Assembly (NCBI GenBank): GCA_030525685.1
Contig: JAUNEG010000013.1
Coordinates: 1 to 64,000, forward strand
Length of the DNA stretch: 64,000 bases
Direction of reading: 5' to 3'
Source: Atopobiaceae bacterium
Lineage (GTDB): Bacteria; Actinomycetota; Coriobacteriia; Coriobacteriales; Atopobiaceae
Shown: in pieces, positions 58,968 through 64,000 of the stretch
How positions within the stretch are numbered: the stretch's first letter is position 1
Layout: every line of letters starts with the position of its first letter
The notes under the pieces: generated by a model
What the model was told of the DNA's origin: nothing
What the model saw: the letters and a program-made list of their open reading frames with translations, nothing else
The model's database searches: none
Position numbers and translations under genes: made by a program

Positions 58968-60215
58968 CTACACATCCAGCGTTGCCAGGTAGTCGGCGGG
59001 CGTCTCGGCGCGGCGGATGAGCTCGACCGAGCCGTCGCAGCGCAGCAGCAGCTCCGCGGAGCGCAGAGCGCCGTTGTAGTTGTAGCCCATGGAGTGGCCG
59101 TGGGCGCCCGCGTCGTGAATGAACAGCAGGTCGCCGACGTGACACTCGGGCATGAGGCGGTCGCGGGCGAACTGGTCGTTGTTCTCGCACAGCCGGCCGA
59201 CCACGTTGTAGCGGCGCTTGCACGGCGCGTCCTCGGAGCCCATCACCGTGACGTGATGGTACGCGTCGTAGATGGCGGGTCGCATGAGGTTGGCCGCGCA
59301 GGCGTCCACGCCCAGGTAGTCGTGGTAGGTGACCTTCTCGTGGATGACGCGGGTCACGAGCGCGCCCGCCGGCGCGAGCATCCAGCGCCCGAGCTCCGAG
59401 AAGACCGCGACGTCGCCCATGCCCGCGGGCACGAGCACGTCCTCGTGCGCCTGGCGTACGCCCTCGCCAATGAGGGCCAGGTCGCAGGGGGTGTCGTCCG
59501 GATGGTAGGCGACGCCGATGCCACCGGAGAGGTCGACGAAGCCAATGCGCACGCCCAGGCGCGCGGAGAGGTCGACGGCCATCTCGAAGAGCTGGCGCGC
59601 GAGGCGCGGGTAGTAGTTGTTCACCTGCGTGTTGCTGGCGAGAAACGCGTGGATGCCGAACTCCTCCACGCCCAGGGCGGCGAGCTCCGCGAAGGCAGCC
59701 TCGAGCTGCGCCGGCGTCATGCCGAACTTGGAGTCGGCCGGCGAGCCGATGATGCCGCTCGCGCTCTCGAAGGTCCCGCCCGGGTTCACGCGGCAGCACA
59801 CTGTGCTCGGCACGCGGCCGCTGAGGGCGCGCCGGAGGCAGGCCACCATGTCCGGCCCGTCCAGGTTGATGATCGCGCCGCGCTCGTCCGCCGCGCGGAA
59901 GTCCTCGTCGGGCGTGTCGTTGGAGGAGAGCATGATGTCGCGGCCGGTCACGTCCGCGCGGTCGGCGAGCAGGAGCTCCACGCCCGTGGCGCAGTCGCAG
60001 CCGCAGCCGCACTCCGCGAGGATCCGGAGTATGGCGGGGTTGGGCGTGGCCTTGACGGCGAAGTACTCCTTGAAGCCGGGGTTCCACGAGAAGGCGGCGG
60101 AAAGCTCCGCCGCGCGGCGGCGGATCTCGGACTCGTCGTAGAGGTAGAACGGCGTCGGGTACTCGGCCGCTATGGCCTCGAGCCTCTCGCGCGTGACAAA
60201 CGGACGCTTCTGCAT
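58968..60215 (-). CDS. lysA: Diaminopimelate decarboxylase
   Basis: 415-residue fold-III PLP enzyme making L-lysine from meso-diaminopimelate. PLP Lys in EYFAVKATPNP, the Gly-rich LSGGIGVAY, and the active-site Cys/Tyr region (LCENNDQFARD, MGYNYNGALRS). The usual EHHHV-type sequence after strand 2 differs (FGIHAFLASNT) but remains in the expected place. GAGGGG precedes ATG 60215. First gene of the operon, behind a lysine-riboswitch-like leader. Confidence 0.94.
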   Translation of the reverse strand: MQKRPFVTRERLEAIAAEYPTPFYLYDESEIRRRAAELSAAFSWNPGFKEYFAVKATPNPAILRILAECGCGCDCATGVELLLADRADVTGRDIMLSSNDTPDEDFRAADERGAIINLDGPDMVACLRRALSGRVPSTVCCRVNPGGTFESASGIIGSPADSKFGMTPAQLEAAFAELAALGVEEFGIHAFLASNTQVNNYYPRLARQLFEMAVDLSARLGVRIGFVDLSGGIGVAYHPDDTPCDLALIGEGVRQAHEDVLVPAGMGDVAVFSELGRWMLAPAGALVTRVIHEKVTYHDYLGVDACAANLMRPAIYDAYHHVTVMGSEDAPCKRRYNVVGRLCENNDQFARDRLMPECHVGDLLFIHDAGAHGHSMGYNYNGALRSAELLLRCDGSVELIRRAETPADYLATLDV

Positions 60216-60299
60216 GACACCCCTCGCTCGCCGTGCAGGTGCGCGGCCCCGGGGCGGACGTGCGTCCGGCAAGGATAGCGCACCTGCGAGTTCTTCTCG

Positions 60300-60435
60300 C
60301 AGACAGTCCCGTGGGTCTTTCCCGCGGGCCCACCGCCGCGCCGCGCCCGGCCTGGCAGTTCGGCGGACCTCGCCTCGTCCCGGGATCAGCGCCCGCCGGC
60401 TCCTCCGGGACCCTTCGTGTCCGCTCCTCTATCGA
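60300..60435 (-). ncRNA. Probable lysine riboswitch (L box) in the lysA leader
   Basis: On the minus strand the leader starts GATAGAGGAGCG (60433-60422), matching the conserved AUAGAGGNGCG; then CCGCCGAACTG (about 60366) matches the GCCGAA core block, and GGGACTGTC (about 60310-60302) the closing GGCUGUC-type block. Position directly before lysA-dapA-dapB-dapH fits feedback by lysine. Downstream, CTGCGAGAAGAACTCGCAG and a long CAGGTGCGC/GCGCACCTG stem near the ribosome site may be the expression platform; I see no U-rich terminator, so translational control is likely. Confidence 0.75.
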
Positions 60436-60442
60436 TGTGGGT

Positions 60443-60471
60443 AGCCTAGCACCGCCCCGCACGACCCACAA
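60443..60471 (-). promoter_or_regulatory. Promoter of the lysA operon
   Basis: Minus strand TTGTGG (60471-60466), 17 bases, TAGGCT (60448-60443). The transcript would begin a few bases before the riboswitch. Confidence 0.65.
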
Positions 60472-60542
60472 GGCGAAAAACAAACCTGAAACATCCGGGA
60501 CCGCGCGTTCTTCTCGCCCGTCCGCGGCACGCCCCGATTAAC

Positions 60543-60607
60543 GCACAGAATCGTGCATGTGCGTTATTTCCAACTGTGGATATAGAAAGTTGTGCTTGAT
60601 TCTGTGC
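60543..60607. repeat. 65-bp AT-rich inverted repeat upstream of the M20 peptidase gene
   Basis: Arms GCACAGAATC (60543-60552) and GATTCTGTGC (60598-60607) enclose an AT-rich centre with a weaker CAACT/AGTTG pair. May be an operator or another hairpin element. The gap 60472-60701 otherwise holds a GTTCTTCTCG motif at about 60508 and presumably the peptidase promoter. Confidence 0.6.
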
Positions 60608-60701
60608 ATTGTTCCGCCGGGGCGCGCACGTGGCCCGAACGTCGGAAACGCGCGCGCCGCGGCAACGTCCTGCGCTACCCTTAAGACACGCGTAAGGGGG
60701 C

Positions 60702-61880
60702 ATGGTGGACGAGAAGATCGCGCACATCGCGCGGGCATACGCCGACGAGTGCTACGAGGAGGAGCTCGAGCTCCTGCGCACGCTCGCGCAGATCCCGGCT
60801 CCGTCCGGCCACGAGGAGCGGCGCGCGGAGTTCATCCGCGACTGGCTGCTCGCCCAAGGCGCCCCGGTGGGCGCCGTCCGGATCGACGACGCCAAGAACG
60901 TCATCCTCAGCCTGCCCGGCCCGGACGACGGCGACGACGGCATCGCGGTCTTTGCCGCCCACACCGACGTGGTCTTCCCCGACACCGAGCCGCTGCCGCT
61001 CGCCGAGAGCGCGACGCGCCTCCTGGCACCGGGTGTCGGCGACGACACCGCCAACCTCGTGGGGCTGCTCCTCGCGGCGCGCTACCTGCTGCGTCATGAG
61101 GTGCCGCTCGACCGGCGCCTGCTCGTGGTGGCAAACTCCTGCGAGGAGGGCCTCGGCAACCTTGCTGGCACGCGCGAGCTCTTCCGCCACTACGACGGGC
61201 GCGTGCGCGAGTTCACGAGCTTCGACCTCTACCTCGGCATGCACGTGGTCTCCGCCGTGGGCAGCCACCGCTGGCGCGTGAAGTGCCACACCGAGGGCGG
61301 CCACTCCTGGGAGAACTTCGGGCGCGACAACGCGATCGAGGCGCTCTGCAGCTTCATCGAGGACCTCTACGCGCTCGAGCTGCCCACGCGCGCCAAGACC
61401 ACGATCAACGTGGGACGCTTCGTGGGCGGCACCACGGTGAACTCCATCGCCGAGGACGCGAGCGTGCTCGTGGAGTACCGCTCGGCCTCCGAGGAGTGCC
61501 TCGAGGAGATGTACGGCAAGTTCGTCGTGCTCGTGGAGGAGCACCTCAAGGAGAAGACACGCATCGACGTGCAGCTCATCGGCCGCCGACCCGCCTCCGG
61601 CGAGCACGTCCCCGAGGGCCAAGCGGCGCTCGTCGCCCGCACGGACGAGGTCCTGCGCGAGCTGGGCGGCGTGGACGGGATCCACCACCAGGAGTCCTCG
61701 ACGGACGCCAACATCCCGCTCTCGCTGGGCATCCCCGCGCACACCGTGGGCACCGTCGAGGGAGACCTGCTCCACACACGCGAGGAGTGGATCGAGAAGG
61801 ACAGTCTGCGTCGCGGGCTCGCGGTCATTCTCGCCCTCATGCTGGACCACGTGAAAGAGCCAACCATACACACCCGTTGA
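60702..61880 (+). CDS. M20-family metallopeptidase
   Basis: 392 residues of the M20/M28 di-zinc peptidase superfamily. Zn ligands: His in AAHTDVVFP, Asp in GVGDDTANLVG, Glu/Glu in NSCEEGLGN, with GGHSWENFG dimerisation-domain and HHQESSTDANIPLSLGIPA near the C-terminus. Resembles PepT-like/aminoacylase enzymes that cleave small peptides or acylated amino acids. AAGGGGG precedes ATG 60702. Confidence 0.88.
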   Translation: MVDEKIAHIARAYADECYEEELELLRTLAQIPAPSGHEERRAEFIRDWLLAQGAPVGAVRIDDAKNVILSLPGPDDGDDGIAVFAAHTDVVFPDTEPLPLAESATRLLAPGVGDDTANLVGLLLAARYLLRHEVPLDRRLLVVANSCEEGLGNLAGTRELFRHYDGRVREFTSFDLYLGMHVVSAVGSHRWRVKCHTEGGHSWENFGRDNAIEALCSFIEDLYALELPTRAKTTINVGRFVGGTTVNSIAEDASVLVEYRSASEECLEEMYGKFVVLVEEHLKEKTRIDVQLIGRRPASGEHVPEGQAALVARTDEVLRELGGVDGIHHQESSTDANIPLSLGIPAHTVGTVEGDLLHTREEWIEKDSLRRGLAVILALMLDHVKEPTIHTR

Positions 61881-61935
61881 TTTAGAGCCTCCCGGCACCG
61901 ATTTCTGACGGGTATGTATGGTCGGACAATCAAGC

Positions 61936-61961
61936 CAAAGAAAAAGGAGCCCGCAGGCTCC
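61936..61961 (-). terminator. Rho-independent terminator of the small basic protein gene
   Basis: Minus strand GGGAGCC-TGC-GGGCTCC followed by TTTTTCTTTGG, 27 bases beyond the stop. A textbook terminator, which implies the small gene is strongly expressed. Confidence 0.9.
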
Positions 61962-61987
61962 CGCACGAACGCTCCCGTTCCGACGCC

Positions 61988-62215
61988 TTACGCGGCGCGG
62001 ACGCACTTAACGAGCAGGTGCGAGTCTGCGTGGTTCTGCTCGTGAGCGGAGAACCACTGGTCAACGTCGTTGAACAGGATGCTCGGGCTGTCAGCCCAGA
62101 AGCGACGCTCGTGGTTGTCGAACAGCGCGCGGTACTCGCCGCTCATGAACCAACCGTTGCGGCAGGCGTCGTGGACCTTGCGCTGACGACGTCCCATGTT
62201 CTTGACCTTGGTCAT
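61988..62215 (-). CDS. Small basic protein of unknown function
   Basis: 75 residues, not recognised. The N-terminus is very basic (TKVKNMGRRQRKVHDACRN) and the rest is aromatic and His-rich (FDNHERRFWADSP, FSAHEQNHADSH) ending CVRAA. No membrane segment. It has a strong ribosome site (AGGGGGG), an AT-rich promoter region at 62225-62330 and an excellent terminator, so it is probably a real, highly expressed gene, perhaps a nucleic-acid-binding protein (inference from charge). Confidence 0.75.
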   Translation of the reverse strand: MTKVKNMGRRQRKVHDACRNGWFMSGEYRALFDNHERRFWADSPSILFNDVDQWFSAHEQNHADSHLLVKCVRAA

Positions 62216-62436
62216 AGGTACTTCCCCCCTTCCAAAACCGTTGGACGCGTTCGTTATACCCAATAGGACCGTTCATAGAAAGTACCTTGATAAAACCGTT
62301 ACAAATCAGTACGTCCACTTAAACGTCTGGTAATCCACCGCTCACGCGGTGTCGCGGGGCGAGAAGGACCCTGCCCCGCAACACACCGCTTCATGCTATG
62401 GTCGTGCACGGGAAACCGACCCGAACGGAGCGATCC

Positions 62437-63135
62437 ATGCGACTGACCAAGCTGCTCGTGCCCGCACTCTGCCTCTCCGTCGCGCTTCTCGCCGGCTGCG
62501 CCCAGACGACGCCGGAGGGTACCGACGCCCAGACCGATCGCGCTCCCGTCCAGGACGTCATGGACGGCACGGCCACGGAGCCCGAGCAGAGCAGCTGGCA
62601 GCAGCCCGCGTTCTACGAGCGGTCCTTCTCGGAGGTCACGTCCGACCTCGGCCTGCTCGGCTTCGAGCTGGTGGACGAGTACTACGACGAGGAGAACGCC
62701 TACCTCTCCGTCGCGTTCAGGGGGACGCCCGCGGGCGTCACGCTGGAGGGCTCGGACGGCACCGTCACCGTGAGCCTCTACGCGTCCGAGCCGACTTTCC
62801 GCGACGACGCGGGGGAGCCCTCCGTCGAGACGCTCGCGGACGGGGTCGCGCCCAACGGCTTCGACGTCTTCCTCTACGTCCCCGACGCCGACCCCTCCGA
62901 GTACGAGGGCATCGCGCGCCAGGCGGCGGACGCCGCGGGCCTGGGCGAGTTCACCGACGCCTACGTGGGCGATGCGCCCTTCACCGAGGGGCAGCAGGTG
63001 GGCAACTTCACCACCGAGACGACCTTCAACGGCGAGGCGGCGGGATGTCTGTTTGTCGTGCAGCGCTACGAGGACCCCGGCGTCGCCCCCAACCCCGACG
63101 CCCCGCTCGTCGTCTCCTACGGCTGCTATATGTAA
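62437..63135 (+). CDS. Lipoprotein of unknown function
   Basis: 232 residues. Signal peptide LTKLLVPALCLSVALLAGC ends in a lipobox (LLAG-Cys), so the mature protein is lipid-anchored on the outer face of the membrane. A Thr/Gln/Glu-rich linker is followed by an acidic alpha/beta domain of about 180 residues with no recognised family. GGAG precedes ATG 62437. No partner gene is evident. Confidence 0.85.
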   Translation: MRLTKLLVPALCLSVALLAGCAQTTPEGTDAQTDRAPVQDVMDGTATEPEQSSWQQPAFYERSFSEVTSDLGLLGFELVDEYYDEENAYLSVAFRGTPAGVTLEGSDGTVTVSLYASEPTFRDDAGEPSVETLADGVAPNGFDVFLYVPDADPSEYEGIARQAADAAGLGEFTDAYVGDAPFTEGQQVGNFTTETTFNGEAAGCLFVVQRYEDPGVAPNPDAPLVVSYGCYM

Positions 63136-63199
63136 GGACGGCAGGGGAACCTCCCGCGATACAATCTGCGTATGCCGCAGCCGTCCCCGGGAGGGCCCC

Positions 63200-63631
63200 T
63201 TGAACCTCAAGCAGCTCGAGTACTTCGTTGCCATCGCCGAGGAGGGCCAGATCACGGCCGCCGCCCGGCGCCTGCACATCTCCCAGCCGCCGCTCTCCTA
63301 CGAGCTCGCCCAGCTGGAGCGGGAGCTCGGCACCCATCTCGTGCGCCGCGGCCCCCGCGGCGTGACCCCCACCGAGGCCGGCAGGCTCCTCTACGAGCGC
63401 GCCCGGCGCATCCTCGCCATGACCACGGCAACGGCGCGCGAGGTGTCGAGCGTGGGCAAGGGCCTCACCGGCACGTCGTCGGAATCCTCGCCCTCCATGC
63501 CCTCGCGGACGCTCTTGACCGTCTTGCCGAGGGCCGAGCCCAGCTTGGGCAGGTTCTTCGGCCCGAAGATGACCAGGACGACGAGCAGGATGACCGCGAG
63601 CTCCATCGGACCCATGCCAAAGATCATGTGA
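63200..63631 (+). pseudogene. Truncated LysR-family regulator (DNA-binding domain only)
   Basis: From TTG 63200 (GGGAGGG upstream) 92 codons match the LysR helix-turn-helix: NLKQLEYFVAIAEEGQITAA, RRLHISQPPLSYELAQLERE and the linker helix to VGKGLTGT. Homology stops at about 63475; the frame then runs antisense through tatA to 63631. The entire effector-binding domain (about 200 residues) is missing, so the gene was cut by a deletion that also reached tatA. Confidence 0.8.
63391..63627 (-). CDS. tatA: Twin-arginine translocase subunit TatA with replaced C-terminus
   Basis: 78 residues. The N-terminal membrane helix FGMGPMELAVILLVVLVIFG with the PKNLPKLGSALGKTVKSVRE amphipathic helix is a normal TatA/E. 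After EGEDSDD (about residue 52) the last 26 residues are encoded opposite the truncated LysR gene and look unrelated. The functional core is intact and GGGAGG precedes ATG 63627, so the protein may still work in export of folded proteins. No tatC in the window. Confidence 0.85.
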   Translation of the reverse strand: MIFGMGPMELAVILLVVLVIFGPKNLPKLGSALGKTVKSVREGMEGEDSDDVPVRPLPTLDTSRAVAVVMARMRRARS

Positions 63632-63701
63632 GACCTCCCGTGACGTTGTTCTTCTCGTCCATGGTAGGTCGCGTCAGCCTAACGGTAAAATACATATACG
63701 A

Positions 63702-63736
63702 ATGGGGTGCCATACAACGAATGTATGGCACCCCAT
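63702..63736. terminator. Perfect hairpin between tatA and the ACT-domain gene
   Basis: 15-bp stem ATGGGGTGCCATACA and its complement, loop ACGAA; on the minus strand followed by TCGTATATGTATTTTA, so it terminates the ACT-domain gene. Confidence 0.85.
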
Positions 63737-63762
63737 CAGACGAGAAGAGCCTCGCGACGCGC

Positions 63763-64000
63763 CTACTCGACCTCGTCCTGCTCGAACACGTGGAAGCCCG
63801 CCTTCTCGATAGCCCAGCTCGCCTCCGCGGCGCTCGCCGGGTCGGCGATCTTGAGCGCCAGCACCGCCATGTCGTCGGTCGTGGAGAAGCAGTAGAAGTA
63901 CTCGATGTCCACGTCGAGGTCGTCGAGCTTCTCGAGCAGGTCCGCGGCGCCGCCCGGGTGATGCGGGACGGCGATGGCCATGACCTTGGTCTTGATCGCA
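63763..64000 (-). CDS. ACT-domain protein, 5' end beyond window
   Basis: At least 79 C-terminal codons. KTKVMAIAVPHHPGGAADLL then DVDIEYFYCFSTTDDMAVLA and the end WAIEKAGFHVFEQDEVE are a single ACT domain, the second of the tandem pair found in small stand-alone ACT proteins of Firmicutes and Actinobacteria, thought to sense amino acids. The N-terminal part continues past the right window edge. Confidence 0.8.
   Translation of the reverse strand, partial: AIKTKVMAIAVPHHPGGAADLLEKLDDLDVDIEYFYCFSTTDDMAVLALKIADPASAAEASWAIEKAGFHVFEQDEVE

Noticed and set aside
1-64000. The GAGAAGRAC excess as a simple codon effect (Glu-Lys-Asp/Asn)
   Set aside because: Many copies are intergenic, on the noncoding strand, or in frames giving Val-Leu-Leu-Ala and other peptides.

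Overview
High-GC (roughly two-thirds G+C) actinobacterial chromosome segment. Strong Shine-Dalgarno sites of the GGAGG type, frequent GTG/TTG starts, fermentative gene content (two iron alcohol dehydrogenases, a thiolase/3-hydroxyacyl-CoA module, superoxide reductase) and the lysA-dap and argCJBD operons suggest an anaerobic member of the Coriobacteriia (Olsenella/Atopobium-like). The genus is my inference. I see no rRNA, tRNA, phage, insertion sequence or CRISPR array.

Layout: 1-6.8 kb, minus-strand genes (dNTP triphosphohydrolase cut by the window edge, ATP-grasp-like protein, SGNH hydrolase, metallophosphoesterase, Vsr endonuclease, zinc-dependent phospholipase C) and a divergent MFS transporter. 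8.3-13.1 kb, arginine operon argC-argJ-argB-argD. 13.3-14.5 kb, a nuclease-like protein between direct repeats. 14.7-26.4 kb, a catabolic block: fructose-type PTS EIIB/EIIC, class II aldolase, glycerate kinase, acyl-CoA synthetase, CoA transferase, 3-hydroxyacyl-CoA dehydrogenase, thiolase, iron alcohol dehydrogenase, an EIIA and a DJ-1 protein. 26.7-29 kb, a PH-like protein, a 5'-truncated permease and a PfkB-like protein. 29-31.4 kb, ruvCAB. 31.4-33.3 kb, an NAD-synthetase-like protein with altered active sites. 33.5-41.5 kb, superoxide reductase, flavodoxin-fold oxidoreductase, dnaE, a C39 peptidase and a two-component system. 41.5-44.5 kb, a decayed zone (remnants of a small multidrug-resistance protein, an XRE regulator and a DUF2200 gene) with an intact Fic protein and a GNAT toxin-antitoxin pair. 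44.6-46.6 kb, a YtrA-type regulator plus ABC exporter. 46.6-53.3 kb, addBA. 53.6-60.5 kb, a TrpR-like regulator, HAD phosphatase, fucO, and lysA-dapA-dapB-dapH behind a probable lysine riboswitch. 60.7-64 kb, an M20 peptidase, a small basic protein, a lipoprotein, a truncated LysR converging on tatA, and a partial ACT protein.

The most unusual layer lies between and across the genes. A short motif, GSCGAGAAGRAC, recurs about 45 times on both strands, in coding sequence (several frames), intergenic DNA and hairpin loops. Several families of constant-length inverted-repeat elements also occur: four copies of a 99-100 bp element with TTGTGCACGAGTTAG ends, two copies of a 60 bp element with TGACAG ends, and two copies of a hairpin element whose inner stem covaries. 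The 99 bp family carries the short motif at its centre in two copies, and two copies flank the nuclease-like gene. I could not match these elements to a known family; they are the best candidates for an undescribed system here.
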